Part shown: in pieces, positions 36,459 through 47,068 of the stretch
Layout of the letters: each line of letters begins with the position of its first letter
How positions within the stretch are numbered: position 1 is the stretch's first letter
NCBI GenBank assembly: GCA_019241525.1
Contig: JAFAWY010000140.1
Coordinates: 1 to 64,000, forward strand
Direction: 5' to 3'
DNA length: 64,000 bases
Source: Pseudonocardiales bacterium
Lineage (GTDB): Bacteria > Actinomycetota > Actinomycetes > Mycobacteriales > Pseudonocardiaceae
Program-made: the position numbers and the translations under genes
Notes under the pieces: model-generated
Database searches by the model: none
What the model saw: only the letters and a program-made list of their open reading frames with translations
Told to the model about the DNA's origin: nothing

Positions 36459-38591
36459 TCAAACTTTCTGGTGCTGACGATTGAGCAGGGCAGCGACGTG
36501 CTGCGGCGGGCCGGGTGCACCAAAGAGTGCTCCCACTGCCCAGTTCGCACCGATCCACGGCCAGCATGCCGCCTGGTCGGCGTTGTTGACCGGGTAGGCG
36601 ACTACGTCGATACCGGCACCTCGAACCGTGTGCACCAGCGCCTGCGCGGCTTGGGACAAGATCCGTGACGGATCCTCGGCCACTTGCTCGGATATCGGCT
36701 CGGCGATGCGCACTGTGCATACCGGCAGCTCCGCTACACAGCGCAGCTCGCCGATGCCCCCGGCGAAGTCGTAGAGCCCGGCACGCACGCCGAGCTCAGT
36801 GAGCACTCGGAGGTTGTCCTCGGCTTGCCCGCCGCCGCCGTCGGCGAAATCACCAATGACGGTGCGGATCGCGGACACCGGCGCCCGGATCTCCAGCCGC
36901 CCTGCCGGTAGGCCGGTCTCGGTGAGCACCGCTCTGATCTTGGCGACCAGGTCAGGGTCCTGCGCCTGGGATGGCATGAGGTTAACCACCATCGGAGGCA
37001 CCTCGGCACCGAAGCGATGCCGCCAACACATGGCTTGCTGCGCGGCGGTGTGCAGTAGCCACTGACCGACTTCATGCACCACGCCGGTCAGCTCTGCGGC
37101 TTGCATGCACTGGCTGCTGGTCAGCATGCCCAGGTCTGGGTGCTGCCAGAGCAATGCTGCCTCGACACCCATCACCTGCTGACCAGCCAGCGTGACCACC
37201 GGCTGGTAAGTCACCTCCAGCTGGCCGGTCTCCAAGGCGCCCGGCATCGCGGCGGCGAGGCGAAGCTGCGCCCGATCCGCGGCATCCTCTTGGGCGTCGA
37301 ACAAAACCCACTGCCGCTTGCTGCGCCCGCGGATCCGGCGCAGCGTGGTGCTGGCGGCGCGCATCAGCTCTTGAGGGGAGCATTGGTCGGCTCGGCGTTG
37401 CACGACCCCGACCGTGGCAGTGAGCGCGACCCCGGTGTCATCGATGTAGAACGGTTCGGCGAGCTCAGTGTTGATGGTCTCGATCAGGTCGCTGATGTTG
37501 AGGGCCGCATCGCCAGGTTCGATCAGGATGGCGAACTCGTCGGCGCTCAGCCGAGCCACCATCGACGATCTATCTGCAACCACGCCGGCCAGGCGGCGAG
37601 CGGCCACGTCCAAGGCGAGGTCCCCGGCCTGGCGTCCGAGGCCATCGTTGACCGCGGTGAAGCCGTCCAGATCCAGGTGCAGCAGCGTGACGATCGCCGA
37701 GGGCTCCGCCCGGGCCAGCACCTGTTCCAGGTGAGTGAGGAAGTATTGCCGGTTCGGCAGGCCCGTCTGCAAATCATGCAGTGTCTGGTGCTTGAGCTGC
37801 TGCTCGAGCAGCCGCATGTTGGTGATGTCCTCGGCCATGGTGATGACATGCAGGGGAGACCCATCGGTGTCGCGCAGCACCACGCCGTCCAAATAGACCC
37901 AGACTGCCTCACCGTCGGCCCGGCGCAAGGCAACTCGAACCCGCAAGCGCGGGTCCCGGCCGGTTACCAGGCCGCGATGATGCTCCTCGGCAATCGGCCG
38001 GTCGCCGGGCGAAAACAAGTCGGTCAGGTCGCGCCCAGCCAGATCACCAGGACAGTAACCGAGGATGTCGTCCAGAGCCCGGTTGGTTTCGATGATCCAC
38101 CCATCGGGCGCACTGATCGCGATACCCATTGGCGAGGATTCAAACATCGCCCGGAAGCGGGCCTCACTGGTTCGCAGGTCCCGCTCCACGCCCTGCCAGG
38201 CCAATGACAGTGCCCGGGTGTACCCAGACGCCAGAGCACCGAGTAGTTCGATGATCCGGCCACACTGTGGGTTCCCCGGCGCATCGCCTGTTGCGGCCGG
38301 CAATGCGTTGCCGAGTACGGAGAAGGTACGCGCCAAACTGTGCTCGCCGATGAAACCACCAGCGACGAGCCGGGCACCTACCTCGTGCGCCGCGTCGGTG
38401 TCGACGGACTCCCCGGATAGCGCAGCCGCAAGCCGCTCAGTGAGATCCGAGATGAAGTCCAACGCTTCGCCGGCTGTCATGGGTCCCGAACAGCTAGCCG
38501 CTAGAGTGCGAGCCCACTTCCGGGCAACACCAGACAGCGGCAGGGGCGTGCGGCCTCCGCCACCGTTGTTGCCTGTGTGGTTCTGTCTCAC
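36459..38591 (-). CDS. PAS-GGDEF-EAL protein with degenerate catalytic motifs
   Basis: A 710-residue signalling protein. Residues 1-135 form a helical N-terminal domain without a clear name, about 140-265 is a PAS sensor (FRAMFESSPMGIAISAPDGW), about 275-430 a GGDEF domain and about 445-700 an EAL domain. The GGDEF signature reads SADEF and the EAL signature EAALL. The EAL metal and catalytic positions around YDFAGG and the C-terminal loop (LFGAPGPP instead of a Q-G motif) also depart from active phosphodiesterases. It probably binds c-di-GMP or nucleotides rather than making or degrading c-di-GMP. No transmembrane segment. GTG start. Stands alone upstream of the lipid operon. Confidence 0.88.
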   Translation of the reverse strand: MRQNHTGNNGGGGRTPLPLSGVARKWARTLAASCSGPMTAGEALDFISDLTERLAAALSGESVDTDAAHEVGARLVAGGFIGEHSLARTFSVLGNALPAATGDAPGNPQCGRIIELLGALASGYTRALSLAWQGVERDLRTSEARFRAMFESSPMGIAISAPDGWIIETNRALDDILGYCPGDLAGRDLTDLFSPGDRPIAEEHHRGLVTGRDPRLRVRVALRRADGEAVWVYLDGVVLRDTDGSPLHVITMAEDITNMRLLEQQLKHQTLHDLQTGLPNRQYFLTHLEQVLARAEPSAIVTLLHLDLDGFTAVNDGLGRQAGDLALDVAARRLAGVVADRSSMVARLSADEFAILIEPGDAALNISDLIETINTELAEPFYIDDTGVALTATVGVVQRRADQCSPQELMRAASTTLRRIRGRSKRQWVLFDAQEDAADRAQLRLAAAMPGALETGQLEVTYQPVVTLAGQQVMGVEAALLWQHPDLGMLTSSQCMQAAELTGVVHEVGQWLLHTAAQQAMCWRHRFGAEVPPMVVNLMPSQAQDPDLVAKIRAVLTETGLPAGRLEIRAPVSAIRTVIGDFADGGGGQAEDNLRVLTELGVRAGLYDFAGGIGELRCVAELPVCTVRIAEPISEQVAEDPSRILSQAAQALVHTVRGAGIDVVAYPVNNADQAACWPWIGANWAVGALFGAPGPPQHVAALLNRQHQKV

Positions 38592-38732
38592 CTGTTGCGC
38601 CCACCATTAACGGACCGCAAGTCCGGTACGTACTGCGGTAAGTACACCGTACCGTCGGGGGACTCTCCGGATTTCCCCGCCATTCGAATGAAGCATCGCA
38701 CTCTACGCTACCCCATGTAAACGGTTTCCTAC

Positions 38733-40919
38733 TCAGAGTTGCCCGGACGGAGTGAGCCACAACACCCCGGCGGGCGGTAGATGAAGCGTGGCCGAGTAGG
38801 GCCGGCCATGCCATGGCGTCTTCGTGGCGATCACTTCGCCCAGGTTCCCCACACCCGAGCCGCCGTAGTGTTCGGCGTCACTGTTGAGCAGTTCTTGCCA
38901 TCGCCCCGGCCGCGGCAGGCCGACCCGGTAGCCGTCATGCGGTGTCCCAGCGAAGTTAGCCACGCAAGCCACCACGGAGGTGTCATCTCCCCAGCGCAAG
39001 AAACTCAGCACGTTACCCCAGGCGTCGTTGGCGTCGATCCACTCGAAGCCAGCAGGGGAGGCGTCCTGGCTATACAGCGCCCGGTGCGAGCGGTAGATGG
39101 CGTTGAGATCGGTAACCAATTGCAGTACGCCGCCATGCAGCGGGTGATAGCGCAAGTTCCAATCCAGCGACCGGTTCTCCGACCATTCCGCAGGTTGACC
39201 CAGCTCGCCACCCATGAAAAGTAGCTGTTTGCCGGGATGGGCCCACATGTACGCCAGCAGGGAGCGTAGGTTAGCCGCCTTGTTCCAGTCATCGCCGGGC
39301 ATCCGGCTCCACAGCGAGCCCTTGCCGTGCACTACTTCGTCGTGGGACAGCGGTAATACGTAGTTCTCGCTCCAGGCGTACATCAGCGAGAATGTCACCT
39401 GATTGTGGTGGTAGGTCCGGTGGACTGGATCGTGGCTCGCATAGTCGAGGGTGTCGTGCATCCAGCCCATGTTCCATTTGAAACCGAATCCAAGACCACC
39501 GACATGGGTCGGGCGAGTGACCCCAGGCCATGCCGTGGATTCCTCGGCAATCGTCATGATCCCGGGATGACGCTTGTAGACGGTGGCATTCATCTCCTGC
39601 AGGAAGGCCACCGCCTCCAGGTTCTCCCGGCCCCCGTAGGCGTTGGGCGACCATTCTCCCGGTTGCCGTGAATAGTCCAGGTACAGCATCGAAGCCACTG
39701 CGTCCACCCGGAGTCCGTCCAGGTGAAACTCCTCCAGCCAGTACAGCGCGTTGGCTACCAGGAAGTTACGGACCTCATTGCGCCCGTAGTCGAAGATCAG
39801 GGTTCCCCAGTCCGGATGCGCCGCGCGCCGGGGATCGGAGTACTCGTAGCAGGGAGCGCCGTCGAAGGATGCCAGTGCCCACTCGTCGCGCGGGAAATGT
39901 GCGGGGACCCAGTCCATGATGACCCCGATCCCGGCCCCATGCAGCGTGTCGACGAAATACCGAAAATCGTCTGGACTGCCGTATCGCGACGTCGGCGCGT
40001 AATAGGAAGTGACCTGGTAGCCCCAAGAACCGCCGAAGGGATGCTCAGCCACCGGTAGCAACTCGACATGGGTGAATCCGGTGGTGCGCAGATAGTCGGC
40101 CAGCTGCTGGGCGGCCTCCCGGTATCCCAGGCCCTGCCGCCAGGATCCCAAGTGAACTTCATAAACGCTGATCGGCCTGCTGATCAGCTGGCCCTGCGCG
40201 CGCTCCGCGAGCCACTGCGCGTCGTTCCACTCGTGGGTCGAGGGACCGGCGACCACCGAGGCAGTGCTCGGCGGCACTTCGGTAGCGCGGGCCATCGGAT
40301 CGGCCTTCTCATGCCAGCTGCCATCGGGCCCGAGCATGCGGAATTTGTACCGAGTACCGGCGGCGATGCCGGGCAAGAAGATTTCCCATACCCCGGTCGA
40401 GCCGAGCGAGCGCATGGGAGTGCCTGTGCCGGACCAGCCGTCGAAGTCTCCGCACACCCGCACTCCTCGCGCGTGCGGTGCCCATACCGCAAATGAGGTA
40501 CCGACAACCATGCCCCCCGGAGTGGGATAGGTGCGCACGTGCGCGCCGAGCACTTCCCATAGCCGCTCATGGCGACCTTCCTGGATGAGGTGTAGGTCGA
40601 CTTCGCCCAGCGTGGGTAGCCAGCGGTACGGGTCATCGGTGATCTCGGTGTAGTCGCCGTAGCGCACGCGTAGCCGGTAGTCGCCAGTGCCGTGCGTCAC
40701 ACCGTGGAACAATCCGTCGGTCAGGTGTTCGAGGGGGAATTCACCGTCGTCGGTGAGCACTGTTACTTCATCGGCATGCGGGCGCAGCACCCGCACCACG
40801 GTGCCCGCAGGATGAGAGTGCGCCCCAAGAATGGAATGCGGGTCATGATGTTCGCCGGCCAGCAGCCGGTGTAGCTCCTCGGCCGGTGGCGCCGAAGTGG
40901 CGCGGTCTGCCGCCTGCAC
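38733..40919 (-). CDS. glgB: 1,4-alpha-glucan branching enzyme
   Basis: A 728-residue GH13 enzyme that introduces alpha-1,6 branches into alpha-glucan made by GlgE. Order: N-terminal beta-sandwich ([18 protein letters not shown]), CBM48 ([20 protein letters not shown]), catalytic barrel with nucleophile Asp in [11 protein letters not shown] and acid/base Glu in [14 protein letters not shown], then a C-terminal beta domain. Length equals mycobacterial and Streptomyces GlgB. GTG start with GGGAGGA 7 nt upstream. It is the last gene of treS-mak-glgB, 155 nt after the maltokinase gene. Confidence 0.96.
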   Translation of the reverse strand: MQAADRATSAPPAEELHRLLAGEHHDPHSILGAHSHPAGTVVRVLRPHADEVTVLTDDGEFPLEHLTDGLFHGVTHGTGDYRLRVRYGDYTEITDDPYRWLPTLGEVDLHLIQEGRHERLWEVLGAHVRTYPTPGGMVVGTSFAVWAPHARGVRVCGDFDGWSGTGTPMRSLGSTGVWEIFLPGIAAGTRYKFRMLGPDGSWHEKADPMARATEVPPSTASVVAGPSTHEWNDAQWLAERAQGQLISRPISVYEVHLGSWRQGLGYREAAQQLADYLRTTGFTHVELLPVAEHPFGGSWGYQVTSYYAPTSRYGSPDDFRYFVDTLHGAGIGVIMDWVPAHFPRDEWALASFDGAPCYEYSDPRRAAHPDWGTLIFDYGRNEVRNFLVANALYWLEEFHLDGLRVDAVASMLYLDYSRQPGEWSPNAYGGRENLEAVAFLQEMNATVYKRHPGIMTIAEESTAWPGVTRPTHVGGLGFGFKWNMGWMHDTLDYASHDPVHRTYHHNQVTFSLMYAWSENYVLPLSHDEVVHGKGSLWSRMPGDDWNKAANLRSLLAYMWAHPGKQLLFMGGELGQPAEWSENRSLDWNLRYHPLHGGVLQLVTDLNAIYRSHRALYSQDASPAGFEWIDANDAWGNVLSFLRWGDDTSVVACVANFAGTPHDGYRVGLPRPGRWQELLNSDAEHYGGSGVGNLGEVIATKTPWHGRPYSATLHLPPAGVLWLTPSGQL

Positions 40920-41029
40920 GGTCAGGTCCTCCCTCGTCTCGTCTCACGTCCAGTGTGTCGGCTCTCGGCCATATCCGCCGAGCGAGCCGAGTGGGTCAGC
41001 CCGAAAGTTAGACCGCACTGTGGTGGTAA

Positions 41030-41062
41030 TTAGGCAGTAGTTAGGCAGTGGCTAGGCAATGG
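41030..41062. repeat. Three tandem 11-bp repeats between maltokinase and glgB genes
   Basis: TTAGGCAGTAG, TTAGGCAGTGG and CTAGGCAATGG follow each other without spacers, on the 5' side of glgB. One unit equals about one helical turn, so a protein could read all three from one face. It lies 111-143 nt upstream of the glgB GTG. Confidence 0.65.
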
Positions 41063-41074
41063 CAACGTGGGGAC

Positions 41075-42475
41075 CTAGTGGGTCAAGCGGGCGATGGCGG
41101 CCAGCGGGATCGGTAGCCAGGCGGGACGGTGGGCGTGTTCGTAGCTGACCTCGTAGACCGCCTTGTCCAGCTCAAAGGCCCGCAGCAACGCAGCATCTTT
41201 GCGCGGGTCCGGCGCGACCTGCGCATAGCCGTCGCAGAACGCGTCTTGATTACGGGTAGTCCAGGCCAGCGCGGCCGCGGCGTGCAGCTCGGGGTCGGTA
41301 TCGCCCAGCGGCACGTGGTGCGCGGCGTAGTCGAACGAGCGCAGCATCCCGGCCACATCACGCAAGGTCGAGGCCGGGGCGGTGCGCTCGGCCAGCGGCA
41401 CCATGGGTTCGCCCTCGAAATCAATCAGCACCCAACGGGTGACGGTGCGCAGCACCTGACCGAGGTGCAGGTCGCCATGAATGCGCTGCAAGCGCACCGG
41501 AGAATCGATCTCACGCACTTCATTGAAGGCTGCCCGCAACGCATCGACGTGCGGCGCCAGTTCCGGTACCTGGCTGGCCACGCTGTCCAACCTCCGCTGC
41601 ATGCCCGTGGCCAGCGTGTCCAGGTATCCCGGGCTGGCGCGCGAGGCGCCCAGTGCGGTGGCCAAGTCGGCGTGGACGGCAGCCACCGCATGGCCCAACC
41701 GATGCGCCTCAGCGGCGAAGTCACCGCCGGCATCCGCCGGGTCGTTTGGCTTGGCAGGGCCGGGCGCACGCTCGATGAGCAGGCTTTCTCCCAGCAGGTC
41801 GCGGACGCTGGCAGTCGCCATCGCCCAGCCCTCGACGGCGCTGCGCAGGAACTCCGACAGCATCCCGTAGGTAACCGGCTCGGCGCCCAACCAACCCTCG
41901 ATGCTGCCCAGTGGGGCCGCGATGTGTTCGCAGCCCACGGCGGCCAGCGCCCGGTGCAACTCGAGATCCGGGCTGCGACCGATGGCCAGTTTGCGAAACA
42001 GCTTGAGGATGTAAGTCTGCCCGTACACCAGCGAGGTGTTGGACTGCTCGGCTCCCACGGGGCGGGAACGCTGCTCGGTGTCCAGCGCGACGCCAGGCTC
42101 GGTGGCGAAGCGCAGCCCGGCCACCTCCACGCCGTGCGCTATCGACTCCAGCAACACGGCGGTGAGTTCCGGGTCGTGCACCGCCTGGTACACCGCTTGA
42201 TCGCCGCACGCAGCTACCCAAGCGTGCCCAAGAAACTCAGGCAGGTCGCTGCGCACGCCAAGCAGGAGCTGGTAGCGGTCTCGAGGCGACTCGCCCTGAT
42301 CGACCTCGACGACGGCGTGGATCAGCCGGGGATCAGACCCCGCAAGATCGGTGGCGCGTACTGGGATCACCGCACGGATGGGGCGGTCCTTGCCGGCGAA
42401 CCAGCGCTGTTCGGCCAGCACCGCCGCCAGCGGATCGGAGATGCCAGCGATGAGGTCAGCAGCGGTACTGGTCAC
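41075..42475 (-). CDS. mak: Maltokinase
   Basis: A 466-residue kinase that phosphorylates maltose with ATP to maltose-1-phosphate, the donor for GlgE. The N-terminal cap domain starts [13 protein letters not shown]. Kinase-like motifs are [12 protein letters not shown] (catalytic loop) and [36 protein letters not shown] (metal-binding DFEGEP), the last given in two blocks: [17 protein letters not shown] and [14 protein letters not shown]. The ATG lies 20 nt inside the end of treS, so the two are coupled; in many mycobacteria TreS and maltokinase form one complex. Confidence 0.95.
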   Translation of the reverse strand: MTSTAADLIAGISDPLAAVLAEQRWFAGKDRPIRAVIPVRATDLAGSDPRLIHAVVEVDQGESPRDRYQLLLGVRSDLPEFLGHAWVAACGDQAVYQAVHDPELTAVLLESIAHGVEVAGLRFATEPGVALDTEQRSRPVGAEQSNTSLVYGQTYILKLFRKLAIGRSPDLELHRALAAVGCEHIAAPLGSIEGWLGAEPVTYGMLSEFLRSAVEGWAMATASVRDLLGESLLIERAPGPAKPNDPADAGGDFAAEAHRLGHAVAAVHADLATALGASRASPGYLDTLATGMQRRLDSVASQVPELAPHVDALRAAFNEVREIDSPVRLQRIHGDLHLGQVLRTVTRWVLIDFEGEPMVPLAERTAPASTLRDVAGMLRSFDYAAHHVPLGDTDPELHAAAALAWTTRNQDAFCDGYAQVAPDPRKDAALLRAFELDKAVYEVSYEHAHRPAWLPIPLAAIARLTH

Positions 42476-44288
42476 TGGTCACGTCCGGGGTAGGGAGCTC
42501 GATGTTGAACCAATAGAAGCCGTGCCCAGGCAGCGTGAGCAGGTAGGGCAGTTCCCCGATCGGTGGGAAGCGCACCCCGCCGGTCAGCTCCACGGGAACA
42601 CCGCCCTCGTACTCAGACAAATCAAGCTCCACCGGTTGCGGAAAGCGAGACATGTTGTTGACGCAAATAACAAGATCGTTCCCATCGTCGGTGTACTTGC
42701 GCAGGTAGGCCAGCACGCTGGGATTGGAGCAGCCGAGTTCGGCGAAATCGCCCAACCCGAAGGCCAGGTGCTCACGGCGCACCTGGATCATCCGCCGGGT
42801 CCAGTTGAGCAATGACTGCGACGAGGTGAACTGCGCTTCGACGTTGACTGCCTGGTACCCGTAGACCGCGTCCATGATCACTGGCAGGTAGATGCGGCCC
42901 GGGTCGCAGCGGGAGAAACCGGCATTTCGGTCGGGGGTCCACTGCATCGGAGTGCGCACCGAGTCGCGATCGCCTAACCAGATGTTGTCCCCCATCCCAA
43001 TCTCGTCGCCGTAGTAGAGCACCGGTGACCCGGGCAGGGACAACAGCAGTGCGGTGAACAGTTCCAGCTGGTTGCGGTCGTTGTCCAGCAGGGGAGCGAG
43101 ACGCCGCCGGATACCGATGTTCGCGCGCATCCGAGGATCCTTGACGTACTCACTGTACATATAGTCGCGTTCCTCGTCGGTGACCATTTCTAGGGTCAGC
43201 TCGTCGTGGTTGCGCAAAAAGATTCCCCACTGGCAGCCGGACGGGATGGGCGGCGTCTGGGCAAGGATTTCTGAGATCGGGAACCGAGATTCCCGGCGGA
43301 CCGCCATGAAAATACGCGGCATCAACGGGAAATGAAACGCCATATGAGCTTCGTCGCCGCCTGTCGCAGGGTCGCCGAAATACTCGACGACGTCGGCGGG
43401 CCATTGATTGGCTTCGGCCAACAACACCCGATCCGGGTATTCGTCGTCCACCACTTTGCGGCAGCGTTTCAGGAATTCGTGGGTCCGTGGCAGGTTCTCA
43501 CAGTTGGTCCCCTCTTGCTCGAACAGGTAAGGCACCGCGTCCAGCCGGAAGCCGTCTATACCTAAATCAAGCCAGAATCGCAGCACGTCGATCATGGCGT
43601 CGCCGACAGCAGGATTTTCGTAGTTCAAATCGGGTTGGTGGGAGAAGAAGCGATGCCAGTAAAACTGGCCGCGCACCGGGTCGTAAGTCCAGTTCGAAGC
43701 CTCGGTGTCCACGAAGATGATCCGTGCATCGGCATAGCCGGTGTCCTTGTCACTCCACACATAATAGTCACCGTATGGCCCATCCGGATCTCGCCGTGAT
43801 TCCTGAAACCATGGGTGCTGGTCAGAGGTGTGGTTCATCACCAAGTCGGTGATCACCCGGATGCCCCGCTTGTGGGCCTCGTCCAGCAGGACTACGAAAT
43901 CTTCGACGGAGCCGAACTCGGGTAGCACCGCCCGGTAGTCGGAGATGTCGTAACCGCCGTCGCGCAGCGGGGAGGCGTAGAACGGTGGCAACCACAGGCA
44001 GTCGATGCCCAGCCATTGCAAGTAGTCCAGCTTCTGCGTCAAGCCGGTCAAGTCACCGGTGCCGTTGCAATCAGAGTCGTGGAAGGACCGCACGAGTACC
44101 TCGTAGAAGACGGCACGTTTGTACCAATGTGGGTCTTTCGGCGCAGCTTTGGCATGCTCGAAGTCCTCGGCTTGCGGTTCGACCAGGTGCCCGTCGGACC
44201 GCACCGCCTCGCCAGTGTGCGGAACTCCTTCGAGATCGGGGTGCGATTGATGGTCGAGGGTCTGGGCGCGGAGATCGTCAGACGGCAT
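42456..44288 (-). CDS. treS: Trehalose synthase (maltose alpha-D-glucosyltransferase)
   Basis: A 610-residue GH13 enzyme interconverting trehalose and maltose. Motifs: [14 protein letters not shown], nucleophile Asp in [17 protein letters not shown], acid Glu in [18 protein letters not shown] and [13 protein letters not shown] 44288 (MPSDDLRAQ) is preferred to the longer open frame (44339), whose extra 17 residues are Cys/Pro-rich and unlike the family. Upstream of the maltokinase gene in the same operon; divergent from the Rieske gene, with 166 nt between the starts. Confidence 0.95.
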   Translation of the reverse strand: MPSDDLRAQTLDHQSHPDLEGVPHTGEAVRSDGHLVEPQAEDFEHAKAAPKDPHWYKRAVFYEVLVRSFHDSDCNGTGDLTGLTQKLDYLQWLGIDCLWLPPFYASPLRDGGYDISDYRAVLPEFGSVEDFVVLLDEAHKRGIRVITDLVMNHTSDQHPWFQESRRDPDGPYGDYYVWSDKDTGYADARIIFVDTEASNWTYDPVRGQFYWHRFFSHQPDLNYENPAVGDAMIDVLRFWLDLGIDGFRLDAVPYLFEQEGTNCENLPRTHEFLKRCRKVVDDEYPDRVLLAEANQWPADVVEYFGDPATGGDEAHMAFHFPLMPRIFMAVRRESRFPISEILAQTPPIPSGCQWGIFLRNHDELTLEMVTDEERDYMYSEYVKDPRMRANIGIRRRLAPLLDNDRNQLELFTALLLSLPGSPVLYYGDEIGMGDNIWLGDRDSVRTPMQWTPDRNAGFSRCDPGRIYLPVIMDAVYGYQAVNVEAQFTSSQSLLNWTRRMIQVRREHLAFGLGDFAELGCSNPSVLAYLRKYTDDGNDLVICVNNMSRFPQPVELDLSEYEGGVPVELTGGVRFPPIGELPYLLTLPGHGFYWFNIELPTPDVTSDQYRC

Positions 44289-44454
44289 CAGGATGCGACC
44301 TTCGTGACGGTGGGGCGGGCAGCAGCATGGGCCGGACATGACGCATCGACGCGTCGACCCTGCACGCAGGTCTCAGTCGTACCGGTCCGGCGCGGGGAAC
44401 GCAAAACGGCTACCGTCAGGTGGAACCCGGTCGGGGGACCGGAAGGAGCGCGTG

Positions 44455-45462
44455 ATGGGGGTAGGTGACCGGTTTCCGCTGCGGCGGTTACCGGGCTGGA
44501 CGTGGGCTGGCCAGGTCCCGACCTGGCGCGACGCCCGGCCGGGAGTCATCGAGGCGGCGCTGAAGCGCGCGCTGTCCCGCCCGTCAGGCAACTGGTTTGT
44601 GCTCGCCGCCAGCCGGGAGATCCTGGACAACAAGCCGTTCGGCCGGACTATCGCCGGTGTCGAGGTGGTGGCCTGGCGCACCCCCGATGGGACCCTGCAT
44701 GCTGGCCCCGGCGAGTGCCCGCACCTCGGTGCGCCGCTGTGCCATGCGGCGGTGGCCTCAGGCAAGCTGGTCTGCCGCTGGCACGGTCTGGCGATCGGGA
44801 CCCGGGGCGTCCCGGGGTGGGATCCGTTCCCGGCTCATGACGACGGCGTGCTGGCCTGGGTCCGGCTGGACGGTCAGGGCGGAGAGGAGCCGCTTGCTGC
44901 GCCGGTGCTTGCCCGCAGGCCGAACCCGCAGACCAGCCTGGACGCAGTGTTCACAGGAATCGGGCGCTGCGAGCCGGAAGACGTCATCGCCAACCGGCTC
45001 GACCCGTGGCACGGAAGCTGGTTTCACCCGTACTCCTTCGTTGGGCTGCGGGTAGTCGAAGAACCCGGAGCAGACCCAGGGGATGGCGCTGCGGATGTGG
45101 ATCGGTTTGTGGTGGAGGTGGCATTCCGGCTCACCCGGCGGGTAGGAGTGCCGGTGCGCGCCGCGTTCAGCTGCCCCGAACCCCGGACAGTGGTCATGGA
45201 GATCCTGGAGGGGGAGGGCGCAGGCAGTGTCGTGGAGACACATGCCGTCCCGCTGGGTGTCGATGATGCCGGTCATCCCCGGACCGCGGTGATCGAGGCC
45301 ACTGTCGCGACCTCACCTCGTCCGGGATTCGCCCTGGCCCGCCGCGGCGCGCCGCTGGTGCGCCCGGCGATGCGCTGGGCGGCAGCCCGGCTATGGCGCG
45401 ACGATCTGGCCTACGCGGCCCGTCGCCATGAACTGCGCACAACCGGCCGCTGGCCCGGGTGA
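44455..45462 (+). CDS. Rieske [2Fe-2S] protein (DUF5914-type)
   Basis: A 335-residue protein. Its Rieske domain (about 55-140) has CPHLGAPLC ... CRWHG, the C-x-H and C-x2-H pairs that ligate the [2Fe-2S] cluster, starting near residue 88. The C-terminal 190 residues are a SRPBCC-like substrate domain without the clear 2-His-1-carboxylate signature of ring-hydroxylating oxygenases, though NRLDPWHGSWFHPYSF contains several His residues. ATG 44455 follows GGAAGGA by 7 nt. It converges on the CrtU-like gene (22 nt between stops), and I recall DUF5914 genes near carotenoid genes in actinomycetes, so a role in carotenoid modification is likely but unproven. Confidence 0.85.
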   Translation: MGVGDRFPLRRLPGWTWAGQVPTWRDARPGVIEAALKRALSRPSGNWFVLAASREILDNKPFGRTIAGVEVVAWRTPDGTLHAGPGECPHLGAPLCHAAVASGKLVCRWHGLAIGTRGVPGWDPFPAHDDGVLAWVRLDGQGGEEPLAAPVLARRPNPQTSLDAVFTGIGRCEPEDVIANRLDPWHGSWFHPYSFVGLRVVEEPGADPGDGAADVDRFVVEVAFRLTRRVGVPVRAAFSCPEPRTVVMEILEGEGAGSVVETHAVPLGVDDAGHPRTAVIEATVATSPRPGFALARRGAPLVRPAMRWAAARLWRDDLAYAARRHELRTTGRWPG

Positions 45463-45484
45463 GCCCAGAGGAGAGTATCGGCTC

Positions 45485-47068
45485 CTAGTTCGCTTGGGCG
45501 AAGCGAGCGGCGACGGCCCGCATCGGCGCGAACCGGCCCCGAGTCGGCACGGTCCACAGCGGGTGCCCACGCAACCCCCAGCTGGCTAGCAGCGCGTTGG
45601 CGGCGAGCAATCCGCTGCTGGCGGCGCGTTCCATCAGCGCAACCGGAAGATCCACCCGGGTGAAATCGCCGGCCAGCACCACGGCCGGATCGGGCGTGGT
45701 GACAGTGGGTCGGTCAACAAAGGTGCCTGGTGCGAACAGCGGGCAGTCCGCGCGCAGCTCGTGGCGTTCGTCGACGATCGTGGCCGCGGTGGTTTCCGGG
45801 TAGACGCGATGCAGTTCGTCGACGAGCCGACGCTTGCCTTGTTCCGCATCTGAGGTCAACGCGTAAGCGTGCAGTTCGACCACGGATCCGCCAGTGCGGC
45901 GGGACCAGCGGGCTGCTTCACCCTCGAAGCGTTCCAGCACGCTGACGTTGTCCAGGGGCCCGAACCCGCTGGTGCCGAGGAAACCGGGACGATCGGGGCG
46001 CACCGGACGGTCCAGCCAGAACCGGCAGACCAGAAACGGTGGCGCCATGCGCAACCGGGCAATGCGGGCCCGCCAGCACGCCGTACCGAGGTGCGGGGAG
46101 GCGGTGAGCAGCGTTTGCAACCCGGCGACATCGGTGGCGAGCACCACGGCATCAGCGTCAGCGTCAGCGTCGGCGGTGTCGGTGGCGTTGGCGGAGTTGC
46201 TGAGCCGCACGGTGAAGCGATGCTCGCGCCCAGGACAGATCTCCCGCACCGTGGACCCGGCGGTAACCACGACGCCGAGTTCGGCCAGATAGTCAGCCAT
46301 CGGTTCCCACAGCGCCTGCGGGAACGGCTCGGCGGTGACGTCGAACACCAGGCCTTCGGCTGACCCGAGGAAGTAAATGTGGAACATGGTGATCAGCTCG
46401 GCTGCGGACAGCTCGCGCGGATCGGCGAAAAAGCTGCGGGAAAAGACCGAAAATGCCAGGTGGCGTGCGGCCTGCGGGAAGCGCACCCGCTCCAGGAAGG
46501 TCATCGCGTCTTGGTCGTCCAACCGGTGGTAGACCTCCGGCACCGACACGTCGAGCAGCTGCAGCGCAGCCACCAGGTTGATCTGCGTGAGCAGATCCCG
46601 CCAGCCGAAAGTGGGGGACAGCAAGGCGAAGGCCAGTGCGTTCCACGGTGGGGTGCGCGGGAGTCCTTGGAAGGTGTCCCGGTGACCGTTGGCGTCGACC
46701 AGTGGGTAGTCCACTATCGGCACCAGTGCCCGGCCCAGGGGATCGGCCCGCCGTAACAGCGCGCGCAGGTTGTAGTACTGCCGGAAGAAGGCATGGAACC
46801 CGCGGCTCATGGTCACCGTGGAGCCGTCGGCCAAGGTGGTCGGCCAGCCCCGCAGCCGGCCGCCGAGCTGCGGTTCCCGCTCCACCAGCTGAACCTGCAC
46901 ACCGCGCTCGGCCAGCGCCACCGCAGCCGCCACGCCGGCGATCCCACCTCCGACGACGGCGACCCGGGGGACCGGCCCGTCTGGACGCGGTCGACCGTCC
47001 CGCGGGGGGTGCAGCACGGCCCGGCGGTCCCGGCCGGGCCGATACCCGTTGTGGCTCGACGGGCTCAT
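45485..47068 (-). CDS. crtU: CrtU-like FAD-dependent carotenoid desaturase/methyltransferase
   Basis: A 527-residue flavoprotein. After a basic, Pro-rich 35-residue N-terminus comes the FAD-binding VAVVGGGIAGVAAAVALAERG, then GGRLRGWPTTLADG and the strongly conserved RGFHAFFRQYYNLRALLRR. ELITMFHIYFLGSAEGLVFDV also follows the actinobacterial CrtU pattern as I remember it. CrtU converts beta-ionone rings to aromatic rings (beta-carotene to isorenieratene). No crtE, crtB, crtI or crtY is in the window. The start overlaps the methyltransferase stop by 4 nt, so it belongs to the glgE-methyltransferase-crtU operon. Another carotenoid or sterol-like oxidoreductase remains possible. Confidence 0.8.
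   Translation of the reverse strand: MSPSSHNGYRPGRDRRAVLHPPRDGRPRPDGPVPRVAVVGGGIAGVAAAVALAERGVQVQLVEREPQLGGRLRGWPTTLADGSTVTMSRGFHAFFRQYYNLRALLRRADPLGRALVPIVDYPLVDANGHRDTFQGLPRTPPWNALAFALLSPTFGWRDLLTQINLVAALQLLDVSVPEVYHRLDDQDAMTFLERVRFPQAARHLAFSVFSRSFFADPRELSAAELITMFHIYFLGSAEGLVFDVTAEPFPQALWEPMADYLAELGVVVTAGSTVREICPGREHRFTVRLSNSANATDTADADADADAVVLATDVAGLQTLLTASPHLGTACWRARIARLRMAPPFLVCRFWLDRPVRPDRPGFLGTSGFGPLDNVSVLERFEGEAARWSRRTGGSVVELHAYALTSDAEQGKRRLVDELHRVYPETTAATIVDERHELRADCPLFAPGTFVDRPTVTTPDPAVVLAGDFTRVDLPVALMERAASSGLLAANALLASWGLRGHPLWTVPTRGRFAPMRAVAARFAQAN

Noticed and set aside
41129-42493. 454-codon plus-strand frame opposite maltokinase
   Set aside because: Antisense shadow; the minus-strand protein has all maltokinase motifs.
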